Of a stretch of 64,000 bases of DNA, positions 15,823 through 24,350 are shown one piece after another. Both the position numbers and the translations under genes were made by a program. Position 1 is the stretch's first letter, and the number at the start of each line of letters is the position of its first letter. Source of the stretch: Tenderia sp965602225 (GTDB lineage: Bacteria; Pseudomonadota; Gammaproteobacteria; Tenderiales; Tenderiaceae); contig CBFCYE010000004.1 of NCBI GenBank assembly GCA_965602225.1, forward strand, positions 68,096-132,095. The letters are read 5' to 3'. Below the pieces are notes generated by a model. The model did not search any database and was not told the DNA's origin. It saw only the letters and a list, made by a program, of their open reading frames with translations.

Positions 15823-16786
15823 CCGGAATCAAAAGTCGTCAAGGAGTAGTGGTGCTGGTTTGAAACAGCGTCTGCGCAATTATTTTGCCATCCATTTTCA
15901 TGTGCTCACTACCACCCTGGCGCAGCTGGGTCGTTCCTTGGGCGGCAATCTGATGACCACCATGGTGATCGGTATCTCGCTGGCCCTGCCGGCAACCCTG
16001 CATGTCTTTCTTGGCAAGGTCGATAATCTGGGCGCGAGCTGGCAGGAGTCGGCTCAGGTGTCTCTGTTTCTAAAGGCGAGCCTGCCGGCTCAGGCCTTAA
16101 GCGGGCTGACCACAGAATTAAATAGCTGGCATGAGATAGGTCGTCTGGAATACATCAGCCCAGAGCAGGCGCTGGCTGAGTTCAAGCAAACATCTGGCCT
16201 GGGGGGTGCCCTGGCATTGTTGGATCAGAACCCGTTGCCTGGCGTGATTGTGGTGAGTCCGGCGCTGGCGCACCAGACACCCGCTGCGGTTGAGGCATTG
16301 TTACAGCGCCTGCGGCAGCGTTCCGAGGTGGATCTGGCCCAGCTGGATCTGGAATGGCTGCAGCGCTTGCATGGCCTGATTAATCTGGCAGAACGTGCTG
16401 CGTTGTTGCTGGGTGGGGTGTTGATCCTGGCAGTGCTGTTTGTCATTGGTAATACCATTCGCCTGGCGATACAGAGCCGTCATGATGAGATTGAAGTGAT
16501 CAAGCTGATCGGCGGTAGTGATGCCTTTGTGCGACGGCCCTTCTTATATAACGGCATGTGGTTTGGCCTGTTTGGCGGCCTGCTGGCCTGGCTGCTGGTG
16601 AATGTATTATTGATAAACCTGGATGAGCCAGTACGGCAGTTGGCCGAGCTTTACGGTAGCGATTTTTCCGTCGGTCTGGTCGATATCAAGACCACTCTAT
16701 TATTACTATTGCTTGGACCATTGCTTGGCCTGCTGGGTGCCTGGCTGGCTACCGGGCGGCATCTTCGCGCTATCGAGCCTGCTTAA
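15794..16786 (+). CDS. ftsX: Cell division protein FtsX
   Basis: A 330-residue membrane partner of FtsE. It has a basic cytoplasmic N-terminus of about 45 residues, a first membrane helix (about 50-70), a periplasmic domain (70-195) and three C-terminal helices (about 200-220, 250-275, 295-320), the FtsX/MacB-type layout. The motif NTIRLAIQSRHDEIEVIKLIGGS is typical of the family; it is split by the loop after the second helix. It overlaps ftsE. The next gene, rpoH, begins about 180 bases later with its own promoter. Confidence 0.95.
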   Translation: MRGYASVPFNRNQKSSRSSGAGLKQRLRNYFAIHFHVLTTTLAQLGRSLGGNLMTTMVIGISLALPATLHVFLGKVDNLGASWQESAQVSLFLKASLPAQALSGLTTELNSWHEIGRLEYISPEQALAEFKQTSGLGGALALLDQNPLPGVIVVSPALAHQTPAAVEALLQRLRQRSEVDLAQLDLEWLQRLHGLINLAERAALLLGGVLILAVLFVIGNTIRLAIQSRHDEIEVIKLIGGSDAFVRRPFLYNGMWFGLFGGLLAWLLVNVLLINLDEPVRQLAELYGSDFSVGLVDIKTTLLLLLLGPLLGLLGAWLATGRHLRAIEPA

Positions 16787-16829
16787 CTTATTGATTCTTG
16801 GTTGTTTGTTGCGGGAACTTTTGCTTTTG

Positions 16830-16859
16830 TTGGCACTCTTATAGTGTGACTGCTAGAAT
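16830..16859 (+). promoter_or_regulatory. Sigma-70-like promoter for rpoH
   Basis: TTGGCA (16830-16835), an 18-base spacer and TAGAAT (16854-16859) lie about 105 bases before the rpoH ATG. Transcription would start near 16866, giving a leader of about 100 bases. In E. coli the rpoH leader is a thermosensor; whether this one folds likewise cannot be judged by eye. Confidence 0.5.
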
Positions 16860-16964
16860 GTCAGGCAGAATTCTGAAGCAAGGTTGATAGACTGCGAGGC
16901 TGGCAAAAGCTCACAACAAGGTCTACACCTAAACTCTGGAAACCTAAAAGGGGTAAATACAGAT

Positions 16965-17816
16965 ATGAGTAAAAGCTTGGATTTGGCTCTAGCCCTTCCA
17001 ACTCACAGCATTGAGGCCTATCAGGCCGCTGCTGCACGCATTCCGGTATTGAGTGCTGAGGAAGAGCGAGAACTGGCCATTCGTTTACGTGATGACAACG
17101 ACCTGGAGGCTGCGCGCCGCCTGGTTTTGTCCAACCTGCGTTTTGTTGCCTACATCGCCCGTGGCTATCGTGGTTATGGTCTGCCCGAGGCCGACCTGAT
17201 CCAGGAAGGCAGCATCGGCCTGATGAAGGCGGTTAAGCGTTTTGATCCTGATATGAATGTGCGCCTGGTATCGTTTGCCGTGCACTGGGTCAAGGCCGAA
17301 ATCCATGAATACGTGCTGCGCAACTGGCGCATTGTCAAAGTCGCCACCACCAAGGCACAGCGCAAACTGTTTTTTAATCTGCGTAAGGCCCGTGTCCGTC
17401 TTGGTCTGATGAGTGAGGAAGAAATTTCCACTATAGCCACGGATCTTGGGGTGACTACCGAAAATGTGCGTGAGATGGAGACCCGTCTCAATGCCCGTGA
17501 CGCTGCCTTTGATCCATATACTAATGATAGCGATGACGATGTAGCCGTTGCACCAGCGGCCTTCCTCAGCGATCATCGTCCTGACCCTGCCAAAGAGTTG
17601 GAAGATAACCAGTGGCAGGCGCAGAATCAACAGCAGCTACGTGATGCGCTGTCACAGTTGGATGCTCGTAGTCTCGATATCCTGAATAGCCGTTGGCTGA
17701 TGGATAAGAAGGCAACCTTGCATGAACTGGCTGATAAATACGGCGTTTCTGCCGAGCGTATTCGTCAGCTGGAAGCCAATGCCATCAAGAAATTGAAAAA
17801 GGCGATGGCAAGTTAG
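16965..17816 (+). CDS. rpoH: RNA polymerase sigma-32 factor (heat shock)
   Basis: A 283-residue sigma factor directing RNA polymerase to heat-shock promoters. The start at 16965 (MSKSLDLALA) matches the family N-terminus and length; an in-frame ATG at 16884 lies in the untranslated leader. Region 2 carries the DLIQEGSIGLMKAVKRFDP core-binding segment, followed by the RpoH box QRKLFFNLRKAR (about 131-142), which sets it apart from other sigma-70 factors. Region 4.2 ends in the helix-turn-helix YGVSAERIRQLEANAIKKL. A terminator follows at 17841. Confidence 0.97.
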   Translation: MSKSLDLALALPTHSIEAYQAAAARIPVLSAEEERELAIRLRDDNDLEAARRLVLSNLRFVAYIARGYRGYGLPEADLIQEGSIGLMKAVKRFDPDMNVRLVSFAVHWVKAEIHEYVLRNWRIVKVATTKAQRKLFFNLRKARVRLGLMSEEEISTIATDLGVTTENVREMETRLNARDAAFDPYTNDSDDDVAVAPAAFLSDHRPDPAKELEDNQWQAQNQQQLRDALSQLDARSLDILNSRWLMDKKATLHELADKYGVSAERIRQLEANAIKKLKKAMAS

Positions 17817-17840
17817 AACAAATAACAGCTTGCCGTAGAT

Positions 17841-17866
17841 AAACCGGGCCTGGCGCCCGGTTTTTT
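17841..17866 (+). terminator. Rho-independent terminator of rpoH
   Basis: A GC-rich hairpin (AAACCGGGC, loop, GCCCGG) followed by six T residues, 24 bases after the rpoH stop. Confidence 0.9.
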
Positions 17867-17911
17867 ATGCGCCAACTTTTTATATTGAACAACAGTAACG
17901 GAGTTTGAAAC

Positions 17912-18742
17912 ATGAGTGTGGGCACCATAAGCTTGAAGGAACGCTTTCTCGTTATCCGCAGTAACAAAATCTTTGAGATGTCTGTCATGGCCATCATCAT
18001 CTTTTCGGCGATGATGATCGGTGCCACCACCTATGATATTAGTCCCACCTGGATTAGTGTGCTGAAGGTTTTTGATATCGCGGTCACGCTCTTTTTTCTG
18101 GTAGAGCTGCTAATTCGCATGGCGGCTGAAGACAAGTTCAGTAACTTTTTCAAAAAGGGCTGGAACATCTTCGACTTTCTCATCGTCACCGCTAGCCTGA
18201 TTCCAATTGAAGAAAGTGAAATGGTATTGCTGGCACGGCTGTTGCGCATCTTCAGGGTGTTGCGTCTGGTCTCCATGGTGCCTGAGTTACGCATCCTGAT
18301 GGATGCCTTGGTCAAGGCCATTCCGCGGATCGGTTATGTGGTGGTGTTGATGTTTATCATCTTCTACATCTACGGTGCCATCGGTAGCTTTTGGTTTGAA
18401 AAGATCAATCCGGTGTTGTGGGGTGATATCACCATCTCTATGCTGACCTTGTTTCGTGTCGCCACCTTTGAAGATTGGACCGATGTCATGTACGAGACCA
18501 TGGAGCTCTATCCGTTTAGCTGGATCTTTTATCTGACCTTTATCTTTCTGACGGCCTTTGTGTTTCTGAATATGATGATTGGTGTGGTGCTGGACGTGAT
18601 GCAGCAGGAACATGAAAATTATAATCGTGAAGAGGGGCAGGGCGAAGCCGGTGAGGTGCACTGGATTAAGGAGCACACCGCAGAGATGGAACAACGCCTG
18701 GAGCGGATGGAAGCTATGTTGCAGCAGCTGACAAAAAAATAG
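17912..18742 (+). CDS. Voltage-gated cation channel (BacNav family) with acidic filter
   Basis: A 276-residue single-domain 6-TM channel, expected to form homotetramers in the inner membrane. S1-S3 lie at about 20-100. S4 carries Arg at 109, 112, 115 and 118, spaced by three as in voltage sensors. The pore and selectivity filter read TFEDWTD (185-191), and S6 follows (about 203-230). The C-terminus (250-276) is a heptad coiled coil as in NaChBac-type channels. Sodium-selective BacNav filters read TLESW; here three acidic residues fall where engineered calcium-selective CavAb has Asp, so calcium permeation is plausible (inference). It stands alone after rpoH. Confidence 0.88.
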   Translation: MSVGTISLKERFLVIRSNKIFEMSVMAIIIFSAMMIGATTYDISPTWISVLKVFDIAVTLFFLVELLIRMAAEDKFSNFFKKGWNIFDFLIVTASLIPIEESEMVLLARLLRIFRVLRLVSMVPELRILMDALVKAIPRIGYVVVLMFIIFYIYGAIGSFWFEKINPVLWGDITISMLTLFRVATFEDWTDVMYETMELYPFSWIFYLTFIFLTAFVFLNMMIGVVLDVMQQEHENYNREEGQGEAGEVHWIKEHTAEMEQRLERMEAMLQQLTKK

Positions 18743-18774
18743 GACGGCGCCAGTTAACTACTGGCGACCGTCCT
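18741..18774 (-). terminator. Terminator between the channel gene and the metzincin-like gene
   Basis: A 13-14 bp interrupted stem (AGGACGG-C-GCCAGT with ACTGGC-GA-CCGTCCT). On the minus strand it is followed by a T-run supplied by the A-rich end of the channel gene, so it suits the minus-strand transcript best. Confidence 0.75.
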
Positions 18775-18795
18775 GATTTCGGGATGGCTTGAGGC

Positions 18796-20985
18796 TTATT
18801 TCAGGCTATCACCAAATGCCTTAACTCTTTCCAATACAGCATGTTTCACATTCATTCGTTTTAGCTCGTTGAGCAGGCTGTTGATTTCCTTGTCGACCTC
18901 TTTCTTCTCGCCGCGGGCTGCTTGCATTTCAGCACGTAGGCGACAGCACTCATGAAAGCTTATCGCTGACAGGCTGGTCTTGTCTTTTTTGTACTGATCC
19001 AGTGCCTGATTGCTCAGATGCAGCGCCAGGTCAGGATTGGCTTCACGAATCCGCACAATCTTGCCATCTTGCACCCGGTGGAAGGGTCTGGCCTGATTGG
19101 TGGCCAGGCTGAGCGACAGTTGTGCCCCCAGTGCCGTGTCGCTAAAACGATCAGCCATGGTTTCAATGGTGTTCATGCCGCCGCTGAGGAAGGGCGAACT
19201 GGAACCACCAAAGTTGAGCGCCAGACCAACATCGGGACTGAAATAGTCTTGTGCCATTCGCTCTTCATCACGTTCAAAAGGTCGGCCAATGCGAACCTTG
19301 CAGGTGTTGGAGGTAATGGTCAGTTCGTCATTGCTGTTGTAAACCGCGCGGATACTGTATTCACCTGGTTCCTGAAAATAAAAACCACCCTTGCCAAAAC
19401 TCAGCGTTACATTCTTGCTGATACGGTCAGAGCCATTGGTAGTCGGTTTGTTGGTGCCGGCTTCTATGCCAGGTTGCAGGGTGGCCATCTCGGCTGGGCC
19501 GAGTTTGCAGGCCACCGGGTCATAGCTGACCACTTTGCCATCAGGCCGTTTGATATAAATCTCTAGCCGGTTAAAGGCTGGGTCGAGCTGGGTGTCTAGA
19601 TCCAGCGGTAGTTCAGTGTTGTTTTTCAGGCGGAACTCCATGGTCACCGGTTCCATAAACTGATAATAGTTTTTGCTGCGGATTAACAGTTCAGCCACCG
19701 GATTGCCATCCATGTCGATCATGGCGTTGGGGGTATCTTCCAGGTGGCTGCCTGTGGCCCAGGGGTCACCACCCATGATGATTTCAGAACGTTTGCCATG
19801 GCGCAGGTGAATCAGCTCTTCATCATCAAAGCGCATCATGAAGTCATCCCAGAAATTGGTGACATACTGGGGGTAATTCATCCATGACAGCGCGCTGGAA
19901 CGGCCCTTGTTCCAGGAGTGGACGAAGTTAAAGGCATGGCCAGCCTCATGCACCCAGGTGTAGAGAAACTGGCGTAGTGCTGCCGCCTGAGTCTGGTTGC
20001 TGGGTGCGCCGCTGGGTAGATTGTTAAACCATGAATGGTTGCGGAATACGGCAAAGCCCTGCCGTTCTGGACTACGGCCGGGGCCGCCATAGGCAGTGCC
20101 GTAATCAAACATAATGCCGGCGGTTGATGAGCTGGTATAACTGCCCGCCATAATCCCCCACATCTGCCAGCGTGGATATTCGACATAGCTGCTGTGATGG
20201 CTCTCCATGGCATCGTGCAGTTCAGCATCAGACCAGGTGTTAAAGCTGCTGGCGCTGTCATCAATGATAGTGCGGTTGGCTGAAATGCTTAGATCAACCC
20301 CGGCCTCACTATAGGCGCTCTCAATAGTCAGGTCGCGATCGGGAATGTCGGTAGGTCGGGTGTTGTGCTCATGGGTGTTATAGGTCGGCAAAATAGTCCC
20401 GCTGTTGACCGAATTGCAGACATCCACTTCCAGCGTTAGCTTGCGAAAGCTGTTGGATTTTTTGGCGCAGGAATAACGACTGTCGCTGCCAGTGGTTGGT
20501 TTGAAGGTGACATCGGCCGGGCCGATCCTTGAATAGCTCCAGGGGATGCGCATTTCGATATCGGTAGTAGGATAACTGCCTTCCAGATAAGTAACGCGGC
20601 CGCTAACCTCGGCCGAACAGCGTGCCCAGCTGACGCTTGGGTTATTCACAATCCACGAGGTGCGATAGATGCGCCAGTTATAGGTGCGGCCGCCCCAGGA
20701 AAAGTTATAGACCTGATACAGGTCACCACTGACCTTGTTGGTTACCGGTGTGTTGACGTTGCCGGTGTCGATATCAACGCGCAGATCGAGTTCCCAATTG
20801 CCGCTGGTGGGTGAGGAGATCGGGCCATAAAAATTACCACTGACCTGGCTCAGACGCAGACAACGCCAGATGTTGTAATCAATGACCTGGTATCTTTGCA
20901 GTTTTTCGATGGGTTGGACTTGCAGGCTGGGATCGACGCTGTTATCCAGCTCGGTTGTAGGTTCACGGTCTTTTATTGTAGTCAT
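18796..20985 (-). CDS. Large metzincin-like metalloprotease-like protein, uncharacterised
   Basis: A 729-residue protein with no signal peptide or membrane segment. The middle carries HEAGHAFNFVH (346-356), which fits the zinc motif HExxHxxGxxH with Asn in place of Gly, and 13 residues later SWMNYP (Met369), which looks like the Met-turn of metzincins. Before it are about 200 residues of beta-rich sequence with repeated SG-[NDR] strand motifs. After it come Ig-like strands (about 440-570) and a helical, charged C-terminal region (about 640-729). I do not recognise a named family. A 99-residue gene lies just upstream in the same direction. Confidence 0.75.
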   Translation of the reverse strand: MTTIKDREPTTELDNSVDPSLQVQPIEKLQRYQVIDYNIWRCLRLSQVSGNFYGPISSPTSGNWELDLRVDIDTGNVNTPVTNKVSGDLYQVYNFSWGGRTYNWRIYRTSWIVNNPSVSWARCSAEVSGRVTYLEGSYPTTDIEMRIPWSYSRIGPADVTFKPTTGSDSRYSCAKKSNSFRKLTLEVDVCNSVNSGTILPTYNTHEHNTRPTDIPDRDLTIESAYSEAGVDLSISANRTIIDDSASSFNTWSDAELHDAMESHHSSYVEYPRWQMWGIMAGSYTSSSTAGIMFDYGTAYGGPGRSPERQGFAVFRNHSWFNNLPSGAPSNQTQAAALRQFLYTWVHEAGHAFNFVHSWNKGRSSALSWMNYPQYVTNFWDDFMMRFDDEELIHLRHGKRSEIIMGGDPWATGSHLEDTPNAMIDMDGNPVAELLIRSKNYYQFMEPVTMEFRLKNNTELPLDLDTQLDPAFNRLEIYIKRPDGKVVSYDPVACKLGPAEMATLQPGIEAGTNKPTTNGSDRISKNVTLSFGKGGFYFQEPGEYSIRAVYNSNDELTITSNTCKVRIGRPFERDEERMAQDYFSPDVGLALNFGGSSSPFLSGGMNTIETMADRFSDTALGAQLSLSLATNQARPFHRVQDGKIVRIREANPDLALHLSNQALDQYKKDKTSLSAISFHECCRLRAEMQAARGEKKEVDKEINSLLNELKRMNVKHAVLERVKAFGDSLK

Positions 20986-21096
20986 CTTGCTTGCTCCTTA
21001 GATTTATTGAAAACATCAGTGGTACGGCAAACATCTAAAAACAACAGTTAGATTTTAAATAGTGATGAGTGTCAGGCTATGGTGGTTTAATGCCCG

Positions 21097-21396
21097 TCAG
21101 GCGTAGGCAAACGGCATGTCTGATTCACGGATAAGCAACTCGCCGTCTACGATAGCAACGCCTATGGCGGTGATATGATCCAATGCGATTTCGACCTCCC
21201 TTTCTATATTGCGGTTAGTGACCTTTACACTCATCAGCGCCTGTCGTCCCTGACAGGCTGAGTGAAACTGCCTGGCAAGGCCAAGCATCTTGTTACTCGT
21301 GATAGAGTCCTGGTTAAACACCTCGACAGCATCAATACAGACAATGACGTGGTCATTAATGAAACCGTCTTGAAGGTCGATGTTTAAGCTGGGCAT
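21097..21396 (-). CDS. Small hypothetical protein upstream of the metzincin-like gene
   Basis: A 99-residue protein without signal peptide or membrane segment. It alternates short hydrophobic strands with polar turns (DHVIVCIDAVEVFN, VEIALDHITAIGVAIV), suggesting a small beta-sandwich. It has two Cys that do not form a known motif. It precedes the 729-residue metzincin-like gene by 111 bases on the same strand and could be a carrier, inhibitor or targeting partner for it. No family recognised; the pairing is inference from position. Confidence 0.55.
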   Translation of the reverse strand: MPSLNIDLQDGFINDHVIVCIDAVEVFNQDSITSNKMLGLARQFHSACQGRQALMSVKVTNRNIEREVEIALDHITAIGVAIVDGELLIRESDMPFAYA

Positions 21397-21556
21397 AATC
21401 TGTTATTAATCTAATTCTTATGTATTAAGTATCTCCCCTAACAAGCTAAATCTAGCTGGGATTGCAGGAAATTCAAGGGCGTTAAAAAAGAATAGAAACA
21501 AAGCAGTTTTAGGTTGAAGCAGAGCATAAAACCATAGTTGGGAAGACAATAAGAAA

Positions 21557-22177
21557 GTGAAAAAATCGTATAAGAGTTTGATCAGTGTAATGGTGGCCGC
21601 GTTTTGTATCTTTGTGGTTCAAAGCACTATGGCTGAACCTCAGCAGGAACCAGCGCTGCAGCAGATACAAGCGCCGCTCAAGGTCTATGACGACTGGGGC
21701 GGTGATTTCAGCCTGATCGATCACAACGGTTTTCCGCTGAGTCTGTCAGACTTCGCCGGCAAGGTCGTGCTGCTCAGTTTTGGTTATACCCATTGTCCCG
21801 ATATCTGTCCTTCCACCATGTTCACCATGAAGCGTGTCATCAAGGCGCTGGGGGATGATAGCGACAAGCTGCAAGTGCTGTTTATCACACTCGACCCTGA
21901 GCGCGATAATGCCGATCGCCTGCGTGCCTACGTGGAATATTTCAATCCAGGTTTTATTGCCCTGACAGGTGCAGTTGATGAGGTCACCAAGGTTGCCAAA
22001 AAATACGGTACAAAATTTGAGAAAGAAGAATTCGATGAAGAGGGCAATTACAGCATCGCCCACAATGCCATTATCTACCTTATTGATCAGCAGGGGCGGA
22101 TAAGAACGTTTTTCAGGATTAATGCCTCGGCGCAGGATCTTGCCGGAGGAGTGAGGCGGTTGTTGATCGAAGAATAA
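21557..22177 (+). CDS. SCO1/SenC family copper chaperone-like protein
   Basis: A 206-residue thioredoxin-fold protein starting with GTG at 21557. A signal peptide or anchor covers residues 1-27. The copper-binding and redox motif CPDICP lies near residue 80-85 after SFGYTH, and the distal His ligand is in IAHNAII (about 171). SCO proteins deliver copper to the CuA centre of cytochrome oxidases or act in thiol redox control. No oxidase gene adjoins it; the respiratory genes at 1-6.7 kb are 15 kb away. It is a single-gene unit. Confidence 0.92.
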   Translation: MKKSYKSLISVMVAAFCIFVVQSTMAEPQQEPALQQIQAPLKVYDDWGGDFSLIDHNGFPLSLSDFAGKVVLLSFGYTHCPDICPSTMFTMKRVIKALGDDSDKLQVLFITLDPERDNADRLRAYVEYFNPGFIALTGAVDEVTKVAKKYGTKFEKEEFDEEGNYSIAHNAIIYLIDQQGRIRTFFRINASAQDLAGGVRRLLIEE

Positions 22178-22299
22178 ACGGCCAGGCAGTGTTGCGATGA
22201 CGCGCCCAAGAACACATAGCATTGGTTTTATTTGATTGCCTGCGTACAGCGCTGCCGGGCAACTGTTTAAATATTAATAACCCATTCCAGACCTTGGTT

Positions 22300-22321
22300 A
22301 TATTTCATAAAACTGAAATAT
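22300..22321. promoter_or_regulatory. Perfect dyad upstream of the DUF3562-like gene
   Basis: ATATTTCA and TGAAATAT form an 8-bp inverted repeat around a six-base spacer, about 100 bases before the ATG at 22424. Its size suits an operator for a dimeric regulator. Nothing else is visible in the 22178-22423 gap. Confidence 0.35.
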
Positions 22322-22423
22322 CTATGTCATGTATGGCTGATACATTCCATCACAGCAAGAGGTGGCAATGTTGATGGGTATCGCATTGTCGTGAATGTAG
22401 TGCTAACCAAGAGGGTGTTAGCT

Positions 22424-22648
22424 ATGAGTGATGATCGTGTAACAGGTATGGAAACCGATATCCACGACAGTGTGATTGAATCCATTGCAGTGCAATATCA
22501 TATGGATGAGCGAGAAATTCGTACTATGTACGTAACTGAACTAAATAAGCTCAAAATAGGCAGCCGCATAAAATCATTTTTACCGGTGCTGTGTACCAGA
22601 CATGTTAAAGAGATTCTGCTGCATACAGGTAGATTTCACCACGTCTGA
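22424..22648 (+). CDS. DUF3562-like small protein
   Basis: A 74-residue helical protein. The ATG at 22424 is preceded by GAGGG at a suitable distance; an upstream in-frame ATG at 22391 has no ribosome binding site. The pattern of a helix, then DEREIRTMYVTELNKLK, then RIKSFLPVLCTRHVKEIL matches DUF3562 proteins as I remember them. The function of that family is unknown; the fold is probably a small helical bundle that binds a partner. It stands alone, with a dyad in its upstream region. Confidence 0.65.
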   Translation: MSDDRVTGMETDIHDSVIESIAVQYHMDEREIRTMYVTELNKLKIGSRIKSFLPVLCTRHVKEILLHTGRFHHV

Positions 22649-22655
22649 TTAATTC

Positions 22656-22669
22656 CCAGCCTCGGCTGG
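22656..22669 (+). terminator. Weak hairpin after the DUF3562-like gene
   Basis: A 6-bp stem (CCAGCC, GGCTGG) with a two-base loop and a T- and G-rich tail, just after the stop at 22648. It could be a weak terminator. Confidence 0.3.
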
Positions 22670-22726
22670 TTCGTTGTTGTGTGAGAGAATGCGCCTATAA
22701 CAAAAATCACAGGCGTTTTCTCTTAC

Positions 22727-23617
22727 ATGGATTCAATCAAAGATGGTGCGGCTAAGGGCATTCTGCTGGCGCTGCTGGGCTTTAGCCTGCTTTCTTTTGG
22801 CGATGCCACTATCAAGTATCTGAGCAGTTATTATTCGACCTATTCACTGGTGTTGTATAACTCGGTGTTTGGTTTGACTCTGTTGTTGCTGCTGTCACCC
22901 TGGCTGGGTGGCATCAAAAACACCCTTAAAGACAAACGTAAAAAGCTGCATCTGTTGCGCGGTGTGCTGGTGTTTGTGCAGCTGTCATTGATCGTTTATG
23001 CCTTTACTCAGTTGCCGTTGGCCAAGGCCTATGCCATTTCATTTATTGCGCCGATGTTTTCTGCCTTGTTGGCGATTCCATTATTGAAAGACAAGCTGAG
23101 TTGGAAACATGTGTTGATCATCGGGGTTGGTTTTGCTGGGGTGTTGATTATCCTCCGCCCTGGTCTGATCCCTCTAGAGCTGGCCTCGCTGGCGGCGCTG
23201 GTCTCGGCACTGTTTTTTTCTCTGGTGAATATCACGGCGCGTTACATGCGCGATAGTCAACACACGTTGTTGTCGTGGGCCTTTTATCCGCATCTGGTGA
23301 TTATCTCGATTCTGTTGTTGTTCTTTTTATCCGATCTGCAACTGCCGCGCTTGCAGGATTTGGCCTATCTCGCTTTTATGGGCGGTGTGTCGGCCTTTGG
23401 TGCCATTAGTCTTGCCCGTGCCTTTGCCCATGCCCGCACGGCGACGGCAGCCTCGTTTCATTACGTGCAGATGTTGTGGGGCGTGTTGCTGGGTTATTTT
23501 ATCTTTGGCGATACGGTGGACCTTTGGACCGCGGTGGGGGCAGTTGTGATTATTGCCAGTGGTCTGTGGTTGATGCGGGTGGAGACGGGGACGGCTAAAT
23601 CGCCCAGTCAGGTCTGA
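22727..23617 (+). CDS. DMT superfamily (EamA-type) transporter
   Basis: A 296-residue inner membrane protein with about ten hydrophobic helices forming two EamA-like halves (roughly 10-140 and 150-285). The motif SFGDATIKYLSSYYS in the first helix and loop, and RPGLIPLELASLAALVSALFFS at the start of the second half, are typical of this drug/metabolite exporter group. The substrate cannot be read from the sequence. Its 3' end overlaps that of bioD on the other strand by 23 bases. Confidence 0.88.
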   Translation: MDSIKDGAAKGILLALLGFSLLSFGDATIKYLSSYYSTYSLVLYNSVFGLTLLLLLSPWLGGIKNTLKDKRKKLHLLRGVLVFVQLSLIVYAFTQLPLAKAYAISFIAPMFSALLAIPLLKDKLSWKHVLIIGVGFAGVLIILRPGLIPLELASLAALVSALFFSLVNITARYMRDSQHTLLSWAFYPHLVIISILLLFFLSDLQLPRLQDLAYLAFMGGVSAFGAISLARAFAHARTATAASFHYVQMLWGVLLGYFIFGDTVDLWTAVGAVVIIASGLWLMRVETGTAKSPSQV

Positions 23618-24299
23618 GGCTGTTACGTTCAGCGGGTAGCTTAATCTCGGCGGCGATGGCACTGCCATCCAGCCATTCAAGATGCGGGATCTGTCCCAGC
23701 ATGGGTGCATCAATCATTTGTTGCAGCGTGGCAATATTTTCATCCAGACAATTCATCTCAGCTGAAACCTGATTGGCAATCCAGCCAACCAGTGGCAGGC
23801 CTGTGGCACGAATTGCCTCGACGCTGAGCAGGGCGTGATTTATACAACCCAGGCGCATACCTACCACCAGAATCACCGGCAGTTGAAAGCGTTTGGCCAG
23901 ATCGGCCATGGTCTGAAAATCATTCAGTGGCACCAGCCAGCCACCGGCACCTTCTACCACCACGCAATCACTTTGTTGTTCTATCGTTTGTAGCTTTTGA
24001 TACAGGGTTTCGATGTCTATACGGATGCCTTGATCGGCTGCGGCAATGTGTGGGGCGATGGCGGGTTCAACGGCATAGGGATTGATCAGGTCGTAATCCA
24101 GTTCAATGTTGCTGTGCTGTTGCAATAGCACAGCGTCTTCGTTGCGCAGGCCGTTTTCAGTCTGTTCGCAACCAGCCGAAATTGGTTTCATTACGCCGAC
24201 TTTTTTACCTTGCTGTTTTAGCGCTTCAATGATGCCGAGGCTTACCCAGGTCTTGCCTACGTCGGTGTCGGTGCCGGTGATGAAATAGCCTTTGTTCAT
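23595..24299 (-). CDS. bioD: ATP-dependent dethiobiotin synthetase
   Basis: A 234-residue cytoplasmic enzyme that closes the ureido ring of biotin from DAPA, CO2 and ATP. The N-terminal P-loop GTDTDVGKTWVS (8-19) and the KPISAGCE segment (about 39-46) are diagnostic, as is the VVEGAGGWLVPL motif. It is not in the bioBFHC operon; it lies 2.9 kb downstream, separated by oxyR and the rubrerythrin operon. Its own promoter must lie in the 51-base gap after oxyR or it is read through from oxyR. Confidence 0.96.
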   Translation of the reverse strand: MNKGYFITGTDTDVGKTWVSLGIIEALKQQGKKVGVMKPISAGCEQTENGLRNEDAVLLQQHSNIELDYDLINPYAVEPAIAPHIAAADQGIRIDIETLYQKLQTIEQQSDCVVVEGAGGWLVPLNDFQTMADLAKRFQLPVILVVGMRLGCINHALLSVEAIRATGLPLVGWIANQVSAEMNCLDENIATLQQMIDAPMLGQIPHLEWLDGSAIAAEIKLPAERNSLRPDWAI

Positions 24300-24350
24300 T
24301 GTTGGTGCTGCCTTTGTTTAGTGACGCATTGAATTAAGAGTAACAAACAC

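Noticed and set aside
17085..17630. A 181-codon minus-strand frame opposite rpoH
   Set aside because: Antisense shadow of a certain sigma factor gene.
19018..19566. A 182-codon plus-strand frame
   Set aside because: It is antisense to the metzincin-like gene, has no ribosome binding site, and the minus-strand protein has clear motifs.
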